From contig NZ_VOUX01000002.1 in the NCBI RefSeq assembly GCF_008011855.1, positions 372,001 through 436,000 on the forward strand: 64,000 bases of DNA, written 5' to 3'. This stretch comes from Serratia bockelmannii. Lineage in GTDB: Bacteria > Pseudomonadota > Gammaproteobacteria > Enterobacterales > Enterobacteriaceae. Below, piece by piece: positions 17,698 to 25,784 of the stretch. Numbering within the stretch: position 1 is the first letter of the stretch; each line of letters starts with the position of its first letter. The position numbers and the translations under genes are program-made. The notes under the pieces are model-generated. The model saw only the letters and a list, made by a program, of their open reading frames with translations, searched no databases and was not told where the DNA came from.

Positions 17698-18222
17698 CTA
17701 CAATGTCCCCATCAGCGCCACCACCCCGGCGGCCTCTTGCGCCAGGCGTTCATCGCTCATGTCGAACACGCCCTGCACCAGATGCGGCGGCAGATAATCC
17801 ATGCCGGTCAGGTTGGCCATGGCGTGGAACGGCAGCAGCAGATCCTGCACCGGATAACGGTTGTACCCTTCCGCCGTATAAGCCTGCGCGTTACCGCCGG
17901 TGCTCACCACCAGCTGCAGCGGCTTGCCGTGCAGTTGGGTGCCTTCGCTGCCGTAGGCGAAACCGTAGGTTAATACCGCATCCTGCCATTCGCTGAGGAT
18001 CGCCGGCGAGCTATACCAGTAAAACGGGAACAGCATCACTACCGCATCATGGCTCTGCAGCAACTCCTGTTCGCGCGCCACGTCGATGCGGTAATCCGGG
18101 TACGCGCGGATCAGCTCATGTACGGTCACGTTAGGCAGTGTGCGTACGGCCTCGATCAGCGCCTGGTTAATGCGTGACTCGTCAGGGGTGCGGTGAGCGG
18201 TTAACACTAAAATGCGTGACAT
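17698..18222 (-). CDS. NAD(P)H-dependent flavodoxin-fold oxidoreductase
   Basis: A member of the NQO/KefF/MdaB group of flavoproteins that reduce quinones or similar acceptors. It begins MSRILVLTAHRTPDESRIN, where the first strand and loop bind FMN/FAD. Family phrases are VVMLFPFYWYSSPAILSEWQD (residues ~68-88) and the glycine-rich STGG near 118. ATG 18222 is used because GAGG precedes it by seven bases; 174 residues is normal. It is divergent from a LysR regulator 105 bases away, which probably controls it. The physiological substrate is unknown. Confidence 0.85.
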   Translation of the reverse strand: MSRILVLTAHRTPDESRINQALIEAVRTLPNVTVHELIRAYPDYRIDVAREQELLQSHDAVVMLFPFYWYSSPAILSEWQDAVLTYGFAYGSEGTQLHGKPLQLVVSTGGNAQAYTAEGYNRYPVQDLLLPFHAMANLTGMDYLPPHLVQGVFDMSDERLAQEAAGVVALMGTL

Positions 18223-18327
18223 AACGATTCCTCGGTCATAAGAAGATGGGGGCATTTTTCCATTTCCGCCGCTTCGGGTGTAGGCTGTTAGAGGTCACTT
18301 CAATTTCAACCGAAAGTATCAACCACT

Positions 18328-19242
18328 ATGTCACTACCCTTTGACGTGCATCGCCTGTTGCCGGCCTTCCTCGCCGCCGCGCAGGCGCAAAATTTCTCCG
18401 CCGCCGGCCGCCAGCTGGGCGTGACGCCGGCGGCGGTCAGCAAAAACATCCGCGCGCTGGAAGAGAAGCTGGCGCTGCGACTGTTTCAGCGCAACACCCA
18501 CAACGTGCTGCTGACCGACGAGGGCAAAGCGCTGCTGGCGCAGGTGGCGCCGCTGTGGCAGGCATTGGCGGCGACGCTGGAAAGCGCCGGCGGCGAACGG
18601 CAGACGCCTGCCGGGGTGGTGCGCGTCACGATGATCCCCGGCTTCGGCCGCCAGATGCTGATGCCGTTGATCCCGCAATTTCTGGCGCGCTACCCGCAGA
18701 TCGATCTCGATCTGTCGCTTGATGCGCGGGTAGTGAATCTGGTGGGCGAAGGTTTCGACGTCGGCATCGGCAGCCGGGTCGATCCCGACAGCCGGCTGGT
18801 GGCCCGCCCGCTCTACCCGATGCACATGGTGCTGGCGGCATCGCCGGACTATCTGGCGCGGCGCGGTGAACCGCAAACGCCGCACGATCTGCTGCGGCAC
18901 GACTGCCTGCTGCACCGCAACCCGGCCAACGGCCGCCACGTCAAATGGCAGCTGCGCCATCAGGGCGAAACGCTGGCGCTGGATCTGAACGGCCGGCTGG
19001 TGGTCAGCCGCCCGGAGATGTTGCTGGATGCGGCGCTGGCCGGGCTGGGCATCGTCAACCTGGCGCACTGGTACGTCGAGAAACACTTCGTGCAGGGCAC
19101 GCTGCGGCCGGTGCTGGCGGAATGCTGGCCGCGCCCGGTGCAGCTGTGGCTCTATTACGCTTCGGCGGATCTGCCGCCGCGGGTGCGCGTCTGGGTCGAT
19201 TTTCTGCTGGAACATTTCCGCGATCGGCCAACCGGCGATTGA
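18328..19242 (+). CDS. LysR-family transcriptional regulator
   Basis: The 304-residue protein has a winged helix-turn-helix at ~8-65 (FLAAAQAQNFSAAGRQLGVTPAAVSKNIRALEEKL) and a type-2 periplasmic-binding effector domain after ~90. It is divergent from the flavodoxin-fold oxidoreductase, the usual arrangement for a LysR regulator and its target. The effector is unknown. It resembles the CrgA/AaeR-like subgroup, but assignment to a named protein is not possible. Confidence 0.9.
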   Translation: MSLPFDVHRLLPAFLAAAQAQNFSAAGRQLGVTPAAVSKNIRALEEKLALRLFQRNTHNVLLTDEGKALLAQVAPLWQALAATLESAGGERQTPAGVVRVTMIPGFGRQMLMPLIPQFLARYPQIDLDLSLDARVVNLVGEGFDVGIGSRVDPDSRLVARPLYPMHMVLAASPDYLARRGEPQTPHDLLRHDCLLHRNPANGRHVKWQLRHQGETLALDLNGRLVVSRPEMLLDAALAGLGIVNLAHWYVEKHFVQGTLRPVLAECWPRPVQLWLYYASADLPPRVRVWVDFLLEHFRDRPTGD

Positions 19243-19277
19243 CGTCTGTTCAGCTTGCACACGCTCTTCCGTTTTCC

Positions 19278-19291
19278 TTGTTCTACATCAA
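19278..19291 (+). promoter_or_regulatory. FNR-like site upstream of nrdD
   Basis: TTGTTCTACATCAA matches the FNR consensus TTGAT-N4-ATCAA with one substitution in the left half. FNR activates nrdDG under anaerobiosis in E. coli, so the site is plausible. It is 15 bp upstream of the first NrdR box. Confidence 0.65.
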
Positions 19292-19305
19292 AAGAATCGC
19301 GCCAA

Positions 19306-19352
19306 TATCTATATATAGTGCATTAAGAATTGCGAACACCTATATATAGTAG
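19306..19352 (+). promoter_or_regulatory. Two NrdR boxes upstream of nrdD
   Basis: Two copies of the core CTATATATAG lie at 19309-19318 and 19340-19349, with 16-bp boxes at 19306-19321 and 19337-19352. The centres are 31 bp apart, three helical turns, which is the usual spacing for NrdR. NrdR represses ribonucleotide reductase genes when dATP is abundant. Confidence 0.92.
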
Positions 19353-19417
19353 TTATCCACAAAATCATCCACACGCCGCCACAGCCCTTGCGCGCTGCGG
19401 CTTTGCCCTGTGGATAA
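19353..19417 (+). promoter_or_regulatory. DnaA boxes in the nrdD leader
   Basis: A perfect DnaA box TTATCCACA (19353-19361) directly abuts the second NrdR box. A one-mismatch copy TCATCCACA (19365-19373) follows, and a perfect inverted copy TGTGGATAA lies at 19409-19417. Three closely spaced boxes suggest DnaA binding at this promoter, comparable with the DnaA control known for aerobic nrdAB in E. coli. Functional binding is inferred. Confidence 0.7.
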
Positions 19418-19486
19418 GCGAAATTTGACGGTTGCTCGCCATGCCAGGCGGGTATGAACGCTCCCTCGGGGAACAAGGAGTACAAC

Positions 19487-21625
19487 GTGAAACCAGTAGT
19501 GATTAAGCGGGACGGTTGCCAGGTACCTTTTGACGAAGCGCGCATCGCGCAGGCCATCGAGCGCGCCGCGCTGGCGGTGGGCGTGGTCGACGCCGACTAC
19601 TGCGCTACCGTCGCCCGCGTGGTCGCTCAGCGCATGGAGCTGCAGCCGCGCGTCGATATCCACGAGATCCAGCAGGCGGTGGAAAACCAGCTGATGGCCG
19701 GCGAGTACAAACAGCTGGCGCGCGCCTATATCGAATACCGCCACGATCGCGACGTGGCGCGCGAGCTGCGCGGCCGCCTGAACCAGGAAATTCGCGGCCT
19801 GGTCGAGCAGAGCAACCGCGCGCTGCTGAACGAGAACGCCAACAAGGACAGCAAGGTGATCCCCACCCAGCGCGACCTGTTGGCGGGCATCGTCGCCAAA
19901 CACTACGCCAAGCAGCACATCCTGCCGCGCGACGTGGTGCTGGCCCATGAACGCGGCGAAATTCACTACCACGATCTCGACTACTCGCCGTTCTTCCCGA
20001 TGTTCAACTGCATGCTGATCGATCTGAAAGGCATGCTGACCAACGGCTTCAAGATGGGCAACGCCGAGATTGAGCCGCCGAAGTCGATCTCCACCGCCAC
20101 CGCCGTGACCGCGCAGATCATCGCCCAGGTCGCCAGCCATATTTATGGCGGCACCACCATCAACCGCATCGATGAAATTCTGGCGCCGTTCGTCGACGAG
20201 AGCTTCCGCAAACACCTGCAGGTGGCGGAAGCGTGGCAGATCCCGGATGCCAAAGGCTATGCCATGGCGCGCACCGAGAAAGAGTGTTACGACGCCTTCC
20301 AGTCGCTGGAGTACGAGGTCAACACCCTGCACACCGCCAACGGCCAGACGCCGTTCGTCACCTTCGGCTTCGGCCTTGGCACCAGTTGGGAGTCGCGCCT
20401 GATCCAGCGCTCGATATTGAAAAACCGCATCGCCGGGCTGGGCAAGAACCGCAAGACCGCCGTGTTCCCCAAGCTGGTGTTCGCCATCCGCGACGGCCTC
20501 AACCACCAGTACGGTGACCCGAACTACGACATCAAGCAGCTGGCGCTGGAGTGCGCCAGCAAGCGCATGTACCCGGACATCCTCAACTACGATCAGGTGG
20601 TGAAGGTCACCGGCTCGTTCAAAACGCCGATGGGCTGCCGCAGCTTCCTCGGCACCTACGAGCAGGACGGCGAACTGGTGCACGACGGCCGCAACAACAT
20701 CGGCGTCATCAGCCTCAACCTGCCGCGCATCGCGCTGGAGGCGATGGGCGATGAGTCGCGCTTCTGGGCGCTGCTGGAACAGCGCCTGCAGCTGGCGAAA
20801 AAGGCCCTGATGACGCGCATCGCCCGGCTGGAAGGCATCAAGGCGCGGGTGGCACCAATCTTGTACATGGAAGGCGCCTGCGGCGTGCGGCTCAAGGCCG
20901 ACGACAATATCGCCGATATCTTCAAGAATGGCCGCGCCTCAATCTCGCTGGGCTACATCGGCCTGCACGAGACCATCAACGCGCTGTTCGGCGGCGAAAA
21001 CCACGTGTATGACGACGAGGCGCTGCGCGCCAAAGCGGTGGCGATCGTCACGCGGCTGCGCGCCGCCGTCGACGCCTGGAAAGACGAGACCGGCTACGGC
21101 TTCAGCCTCTACAGCACGCCGAGCGAGAACCTGTGCGATCGCTTCTGCCGACTGGACACCGCCGATTTCGGCGTGGTGCCGGGCGTCACCGACAAGGGCT
21201 ATTACACCAACAGCTTCCACCTCGACGTGGAGAAGAAGGTCAATCCGTACGACAAGCTGGACTTCGAAGCGCCCTACCCGCCGTTGGCCAGCGGCGGCTT
21301 CATCTGCTACGGCGAATATCCGAACCTGCAGCACAACCTGAAGGCGCTGGAAGACGTGTGGGACTACAGCTACAGCCGGGTGCCTTACTACGGCACCAAC
21401 ACGCCGATCGACGAGTGCTACGAATGCGGCTTCACCGGTGAATTCTCTTGCACCAGCAAAGGCTTCACCTGCCCGAAATGCGGCAACCACGACTCGGCCA
21501 AGGTCTCGGTCACCCGCCGGGTGTGCGGCTATCTCGGCAGCCCCGATGCCCGGCCGTTCAACGCCGGCAAGCAGGAGGAGGTGAAACGCCGGGTGAAACA
21601 CCTCGGTAATGGGCAGCTCGGCTGA
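19487..21625 (+). CDS. nrdD: Anaerobic ribonucleoside-triphosphate reductase
   Basis: Class III reductase making dNTPs from NTPs without oxygen. Starting at GTG 19487 (AAGGAG six bases upstream) it has 712 residues, the same as E. coli NrdD. An ATP-cone domain (~3-93) carries allosteric control. The C-terminal zinc site is visible as CYECGF and CPKC, and the glycyl radical residue is Gly681 in RVCGYLG. An in-frame ATG at 19454 would add eleven residues with no ribosome site and is rejected. The activase gene nrdG follows after 168 bases. Confidence 0.97.
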   Translation: MKPVVIKRDGCQVPFDEARIAQAIERAALAVGVVDADYCATVARVVAQRMELQPRVDIHEIQQAVENQLMAGEYKQLARAYIEYRHDRDVARELRGRLNQEIRGLVEQSNRALLNENANKDSKVIPTQRDLLAGIVAKHYAKQHILPRDVVLAHERGEIHYHDLDYSPFFPMFNCMLIDLKGMLTNGFKMGNAEIEPPKSISTATAVTAQIIAQVASHIYGGTTINRIDEILAPFVDESFRKHLQVAEAWQIPDAKGYAMARTEKECYDAFQSLEYEVNTLHTANGQTPFVTFGFGLGTSWESRLIQRSILKNRIAGLGKNRKTAVFPKLVFAIRDGLNHQYGDPNYDIKQLALECASKRMYPDILNYDQVVKVTGSFKTPMGCRSFLGTYEQDGELVHDGRNNIGVISLNLPRIALEAMGDESRFWALLEQRLQLAKKALMTRIARLEGIKARVAPILYMEGACGVRLKADDNIADIFKNGRASISLGYIGLHETINALFGGENHVYDDEALRAKAVAIVTRLRAAVDAWKDETGYGFSLYSTPSENLCDRFCRLDTADFGVVPGVTDKGYYTNSFHLDVEKKVNPYDKLDFEAPYPPLASGGFICYGEYPNLQHNLKALEDVWDYSYSRVPYYGTNTPIDECYECGFTGEFSCTSKGFTCPKCGNHDSAKVSVTRRVCGYLGSPDARPFNAGKQEEVKRRVKHLGNGQLG

Positions 21626-21793
21626 AAAGCGCCGTGCAGCCTAGGCAGAAGCCTGTTCATCAGGCGTGATTGTCGCAGCCGGTTTGCCTTCGGCCAGCGC
21701 GCACCAACCGCAGCGTACACGCAGTACGTGAGGATTGGCAGCACTGCCCGGAGGCAAAATGGCCAGTAAAATAGCCTGATGGGCAGGCCTCAC

Positions 21794-22258
21794 ATGAATT
21801 ATCACCAGTACTATCCAATCGACGTCGTCAACGGCCCCGGCACCCGCTGCACGCTGTTTGTCGCCGGCTGCGTGCACCAGTGCCCCGGCTGCTACAACAA
21901 AAGCACCTGGCGGCTCAACTCCGGCCAGCCGTTTACCCCGGCGTTGGAAGACCGCATCATCGCCGATCTGAACGATGCGCGCGTGCCGCGCCAGGGGCTG
22001 TCGCTCTCCGGCGGCGATCCGCTGCACCCGGCCAACGTGCCGAGCATCCTGCAGTTGGTGAAACGGGTGCGCGCCGAGTGCTCCGGCAAGGATATCTGGC
22101 TGTGGACCGGCTACCGGCTGGCGGAGCTGGACGCGCAGCAAATGCAGGTAGTAGACAGAATCAACGTGCTGATCGACGGCAAGTTCGTGCAGGATTTGAA
22201 AGACCCGGCGCTGATTTGGCGCGGCAGTAGCAACCAGGTGGTGCATAGGTTGCGCTGA
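21794..22258 (+). CDS. nrdG: Anaerobic ribonucleotide reductase activating protein NrdG
   Basis: A radical SAM enzyme that installs the glycyl radical on NrdD. The 154-residue protein has the 4Fe-4S motif CxxxCxxC at Cys26, 30 and 33 (CVHQCPGC) and the SAM-binding phrase SLSGGDPLHP near 70-79. ATG 21794 gives MNYHQYYPID, the start seen in E. coli; an upstream ATG at 21779 is not supported. It is the last conserved gene before an AT-rich accessory segment. Confidence 0.96.
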   Translation: MNYHQYYPIDVVNGPGTRCTLFVAGCVHQCPGCYNKSTWRLNSGQPFTPALEDRIIADLNDARVPRQGLSLSGGDPLHPANVPSILQLVKRVRAECSGKDIWLWTGYRLAELDAQQMQVVDRINVLIDGKFVQDLKDPALIWRGSSNQVVHRLR

Positions 22259-22696
22259 GCTAGCGGTATACGTGTCTCGACACGTGTTAATCCAAAGTAG
22301 GCCTGGCACAGCTGCGGCTACGGCTACGGCTACGGCTACGGCACAGAACTAAACCTGATCTGATAGGCGGCTTTGTGCCAGGAGCGGACATTGGTGATGT
22401 TTTTCTATATGATAAAAGTCCGCTTTTTTAGGCTTTATATGAACTTTAATTTTAGAAAAAATCCAAGCTGATTTTGCCTTAAATTAACTTAGGGCTCGAT
22501 ATTTGCAATCAGTAACCATATGCCCTAAATAAATTTAAAGTGCCATATGCAGGGGGTATAATTGTCCTTAGATAGTAGTTTCGATAGATACATTAAACAA
22601 TTATTTTAAACAATATTAAAAGTTGAAGGGCTATCGGCTGATAACTAGCTGTAAGTTAGTCGTAGCTGATTCTCCAAAAACGCTAGGATTAACAAA
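22259..22696. other. Non-coding, AT-rich left edge of accessory segment
   Basis: No convincing gene is seen in these 438 bases. Base composition changes from GC-rich to AT-rich near 22390. The interval contains a hexamer tandem repeat (22315-22342) inside a large inverted repeat whose arms are CCTGGCACA (22302-22310) and TGTGCCAGG (22374-22382). The right arm leads into GTGCCAGGAGCGGA (22375-22388), which resembles the start of the repeat found at 23967 and 25019. Confidence 0.6.
22315..22342 (+). repeat. Tandem hexamer repeat (CGGCTA)
   Basis: Four perfect copies of CGGCTA (22315-22338) and a partial fifth. They sit in the loop of the 9-bp inverted repeat at 22302/22374 and immediately before the drop in GC content. 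Such a short array is prone to copy-number change by slippage. Confidence 0.85.
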
Positions 22697-23773
22697 TTAG
22701 ATTGATAACTTGTTTTTTAGGTTGACAGAGAATGTTTTTTCTAATTTATTTTTTGAAAACGTAATGCTATCCAGTTCAGTATATAAATCACAGTATATCC
22801 TAAACCGTTTATAGGAAGAGTATTCTTCAATATGCTCTAGAAAAAGCTGGATTATACTTGAAAGTCCTGCTTTTTGTGGCGTGACTACAGCCTTTGAAAT
22901 ATCACCTAAAGAAAGCTTTCGTTTGAACAAAGAAGGTTTTTTAAAACTACTCTTAAGCAATTTATCCCATGATTCATTCCACTCGTCAATTATTTCCTTC
23001 TTATTCCTAAGTCCCTTGCTGAGAATTATCTCTGAGCTGTATAACGATCCGCTAGATCGTAATTCCTTATAATCCTCTCTAATTTTGGCAATGACCTCGA
23101 TTGAATGTTCTTGGCTTAATGATTGATCGATGACTAATGATAGAAATGGCGGAATATTTTCTAGGTAATCATTAAACTGTTCACCGACAGCTACTGACAC
23201 AGTTTTTATCATCGATTGATAATGGACATTCAGTTCGTTAATTTTATTTAAGTGAAAAGGTAGTTCTTTTCTTTGAAATAGATCTATGTCACGAAGTGAC
23301 AATGGGAGGATCGCACAACACTCTGTAAGTTCAGTAATTTCATTAATTAAAGACAACTGCCACAGCCTTAACAATGAAAATGACATGAAATTTTCACTTA
23401 CCATTTCATCAAAATCTTCTGGACTGCAATATCCAGTATGTTGAGAAAACCATAAGTAATCATCTTTTTTTAAAGAGTTTATGTCAGGAATATTAAGTGA
23501 TAAATCTATTGTCAGTCCATTGCACAGATCATCGGAGTTTATGAGATCATTTGATTTAACATATTCAAATATAGATTGGTTGGGATCAAGTTTTTTTAAT
23601 ATACCTTCCTCTTTATATCTTTCTGGAATAATGACAGTGTCAAACATTATGTATGCATCTAAAAAACCAGAAACGCGTGACATGAGCTCTGAAGACCATT
23701 CAGCTGTATATCTGCGAGGCGTGACCCAGTACAAAAATGCATCAACTGACCAAAAGGGAAGGGTTGTTTTCAT
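22697..23773 (-). CDS. Hypothetical protein of the accessory segment (358 aa)
   Basis: Not recognised. It begins MKTTLPFWSVDAFLYWVTPRRYTAEW with GGAG four bases upstream. Composition is Ile/Leu/Ser/Lys-rich and codon use is AT-rich, unlike all flanking genes, which suggests horizontal origin. No signal peptide or clear transmembrane segment is seen; the C-terminal half is predicted to be helical and charged. The N-terminal part (FLDAYIMFDTVIIPERYK) has the look of a globular enzyme or defence-type protein, but no motif supports a function. It stands alone, with non-coding DNA on both sides. Confidence 0.7.
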   Translation of the reverse strand: MKTTLPFWSVDAFLYWVTPRRYTAEWSSELMSRVSGFLDAYIMFDTVIIPERYKEEGILKKLDPNQSIFEYVKSNDLINSDDLCNGLTIDLSLNIPDINSLKKDDYLWFSQHTGYCSPEDFDEMVSENFMSFSLLRLWQLSLINEITELTECCAILPLSLRDIDLFQRKELPFHLNKINELNVHYQSMIKTVSVAVGEQFNDYLENIPPFLSLVIDQSLSQEHSIEVIAKIREDYKELRSSGSLYSSEIILSKGLRNKKEIIDEWNESWDKLLKSSFKKPSLFKRKLSLGDISKAVVTPQKAGLSSIIQLFLEHIEEYSSYKRFRIYCDLYTELDSITFSKNKLEKTFSVNLKNKLSI

Positions 23774-23966
23774 GTCACTCCAAAAATTTTAGAAAGTTAT
23801 TAGAGATCATACTTGTTATGTTATACCTCTACCCGATTTAATCAGCAACTAAGTAGTTGTTGTTTTTGTGACCATTTTGTTAATTTAATACTCTGGATCT
23901 TGGCTATTGATAATCAGAGGCAACTTCCATCCTCGCTCATAGAAGACCTTCATGCCTAGCCACTTA

Positions 23967-24023
23967 GTGCCAGAAGCGGAAGTAGCTAATAAAATTTGTG
24001 TGGATCAGCGGGGAGCAGGTCAA
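23967..24023 (+). repeat. Degenerate ~57 bp repeat, copy 1
   Basis: Begins GTGCCAGAAGCGGAAG and ends GGGGAGCAGGTCAA. It aligns with 25019-25076 over its whole length with roughly three of four bases identical and one indel. It overlaps the last codon of the neighbouring minus-strand gene. Confidence 0.7.
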
Positions 24024-24892
24024 TGCCATTTAGGTTCACTATTAGGATAGAATGTCTTTTTCACCCACTCCCAGCGATACTCATCTATAACATAGACCTG
24101 CCACCAATTCTGGCTCATCTCATGAGATACTTGGTTTAATTCATCCATTTCTTTTTCTGTAATAGGCAATGTAAGTAAGGGACTTGCATCCTTTATTAAA
24201 GGAATAACCACCATATCTGATTCCTCATTAATGACTCGTTCTTGTTGAAAGAGAAGACCAGCTAAGGAAATTGTCCATAGGAACATAAGCACAACTAAAA
24301 CCAATAAATATTTTGTAATTTGTTTACCAAGGGGAAGCTTCGCCTTGAGACTAACGATAAGCATGATAGTGGCAAAAACCAGTGCGAACTTGAGAAGGTC
24401 TTGCGCTTGGTTCCATAGACTTAATCCTTCGTAGTCTGGTTTTATTTTCGATTCCAATTCAGCACTTCTGAGCGCGAGGTAGTATGCCTCGACAACACTT
24501 TGTGCCATTGGGTACTTTCGAATTAGCGCGAGTTGCTGAGCTTCTGACATTGCCTTAGTGGCAAGTAAAGCGGGGTTATAAGAAACATATGGAGGAATGT
24601 TGCTGACAAGGCTAGTAATCGGCCCGTTTAGAAGAAACATGCCACTAACGAGCATAATAATTGAAATAGTAGGCACTAACTTCGTTAGGCCATATGGTTC
24701 AAGGATCGTGCGAGTACTTTCAAGCTTATCTCCGTATTTTTTCATTCCTGATAAAATTTTCTGTAACGAACTGGTGGTACCGGCAGGGTGAAAGAAACGA
24801 GCCATAAAATATGCAAGGCCACAAATTACCAAAGGGGGCCAGGAAAATGACCAAATGTCTTGCACCATTTTTATTATGTCACTGAATTGCAC
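24020..24892 (-). CDS. Hypothetical inner-membrane protein (290 aa)
   Basis: Not recognised. GTG 24892 is preferred because AAGGAG lies five bases upstream; an in-frame GTG at 24952 has no such site. Four hydrophobic segments are visible in the full frame: WPPLVICGLAYFMARFF near the N-terminus, LVPTISIIMLVSGMFLLNG, FALVFATIMLIVSL and YLLVLVVLMFLWTISLAGLLF. A ~80-residue hydrophilic domain lies between the second and third, and a soluble C-terminal tail rich in Glu/Trp follows the fourth. GC content is low. Copies of a degenerate repeat lie on each side, so the gene may have moved as a unit. The function is unknown; a role as an immunity or envelope protein is only a guess. Confidence 0.65.
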   Translation of the reverse strand: MQFSDIIKMVQDIWSFSWPPLVICGLAYFMARFFHPAGTTSSLQKILSGMKKYGDKLESTRTILEPYGLTKLVPTISIIMLVSGMFLLNGPITSLVSNIPPYVSYNPALLATKAMSEAQQLALIRKYPMAQSVVEAYYLALRSAELESKIKPDYEGLSLWNQAQDLLKFALVFATIMLIVSLKAKLPLGKQITKYLLVLVVLMFLWTISLAGLLFQQERVINEESDMVVIPLIKDASPLLTLPITEKEMDELNQVSHEMSQNWWQVYVIDEYRWEWVKKTFYPNSEPKWH

Positions 24893-25018
24893 AAGCTCTC
24901 CTTGGATCTTAGTAGTCGATAATGGTCTGACCTGCTTCTCGTTGTTCCACACAGAATGCAGTTAGCAATACCTGTTGATCACTCTGAGCAGTCCCTCTGT
25001 CACAAGCGTATCCGCTCC

Positions 25019-25076
25019 GTGCCAAAAGCGGCATTATCTAATAGGATATTGCGCGGATCAACGGGACGCAGATCAA
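25019..25076 (+). repeat. Degenerate ~57 bp repeat, copy 2
   Basis: Begins GTGCCAAAAGCGGCATT and ends GACGCAGATCAA, in the same orientation as the copy at 23967. The two bracket the 290-residue membrane protein gene, with copy 2 upstream of its start. Shared blocks include GTGCCA-AAGCGG, CTAATA and GGATCA-CGGG. Confidence 0.7.
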
Positions 25077-25105
25077 ATAGCTGTTATTGACGCATGATGC
25101 AAATA

Positions 25106-25124
25106 CCCCGCAAGGGCGGGGTTT
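25106..25124 (-). terminator. GC hairpin, probable terminator
   Basis: CCCCGC / GCGGGG with a 4-nt loop, flanked by TTT on the plus side and by AAATA (TATTT on the minus strand) on the other. It lies downstream of the minus-strand integrase remnant and upstream of the membrane protein gene. It could act in either direction. Confidence 0.5.
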
Positions 25125-25231
25125 GAACGAAGCTACAATCTTTTAATCAGATTCACAATCTTGGCTGGTTCAAAGTAATGCGGATTAACTTCATCACTCA
25201 TGAGGAAACTATCTAATAGACAAAGTGTCCA

Positions 25232-25447
25232 CTATCTTACTCCTGAGTTAAGATTGAGGTTCATAAAGCACAAACTCCGTAGAAGGAGGGTATTAGACTG
25301 CAGGTCGGACGCGCTATTCATTATACAGCGTTCATGTGAAAGTGCTTCACCTATGGTGGCAAATTGCTTGCAAATTCGTTTGCCGTTTGCCCTAAATAGG
25401 TAACACTCGCTAAGCCACTTTTCTAATGGGTGCTTACGAACGATCAT
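25232..25447 (-). pseudogene. Truncated P2-type phage integrase (N-terminal fragment)
   Basis: The first ~43 residues (MIVRKHPLEKWLSECY ... KRICKQFATIGEALSHER) resemble the N-terminal arm-type DNA-binding domain of P2-family tyrosine recombinases. Those characteristically read ...SGKWLxE...GKRxRKxFATKGEALAFE. After residue ~43 the frame is unrelated and stops at 71 residues; the core-binding and catalytic domains (R..HxxR..Y) are absent. It is therefore a remnant of an integrase, not an active one. It overlaps the gene upstream by 14 bases and supports a mobile-element origin for the segment. Confidence 0.65.
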
Positions 25448-25760
25448 TCTGTTTAGTCTTCATGAGTAAATCCCGAATTTTCGCAACGTTTGAATTTTCG
25501 GGGGCTGAATCCATGTATGGATCGCGCTCAAACACTAATTGCTCAGACTCAACGAAAGCCTGCCACTCTACTGGGTCTAGCTCAAATTCCATCGCAGACA
25601 TATCACTTTCATCTTCTCCCTCGATCCAACGGACTAGATAAAACAATTCATCATCAGGAGAGTCATCAACAATATCAACGTCGGTTACAGTGATGCGAAG
25701 GGTGGGATCTATTTTTGATACATAAATCCCTAACTGCGGCATAGAGGGAATATTGTTCAT
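25434..25760 (-). CDS. Small acidic hypothetical protein (108 aa)
   Basis: Not recognised. ATG 25760 (MNNIPSMPQLGIYVSKID) has AAGG upstream; an ATG five codons earlier lacks a ribosome site. The product is acidic (many Asp/Glu, e.g. DVDIVDDSPDDELFYLVRWIEGEDESD) with alternating beta-prone stretches and no membrane segment. Acidic size and location beside an integrase remnant would fit an immunity or anti-restriction type protein, but there is no direct evidence. Its end overlaps the integrase fragment by 14 bases. Confidence 0.6.
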   Translation of the reverse strand: MNNIPSMPQLGIYVSKIDPTLRITVTDVDIVDDSPDDELFYLVRWIEGEDESDMSAMEFELDPVEWQAFVESEQLVFERDPYMDSAPENSNVAKIRDLLMKTKQNDRS

Positions 25761-25784
25761 GAAAATGCCTTTCATTGGTGTTTG

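Noticed and set aside
19353-19417. DnaA boxes as a replication origin
   Set aside because: Only three boxes, no AT-rich 13-mer region or origin genes; their place in the nrdD leader favours gene regulation.
21626-21793. Possible short gene in the nrdD-nrdG gap
   Set aside because: No frame with a ribosome site; the gap contains only short inverted repeats.
22315-22342. CGGCTA array as a CRISPR
   Set aside because: Six-base units without spacers; a simple tandem repeat. No CRISPR array was found in the window.
25232-25447. Active integrase
   Set aside because: Only the arm-binding part remains; no catalytic Arg/His/Tyr region.
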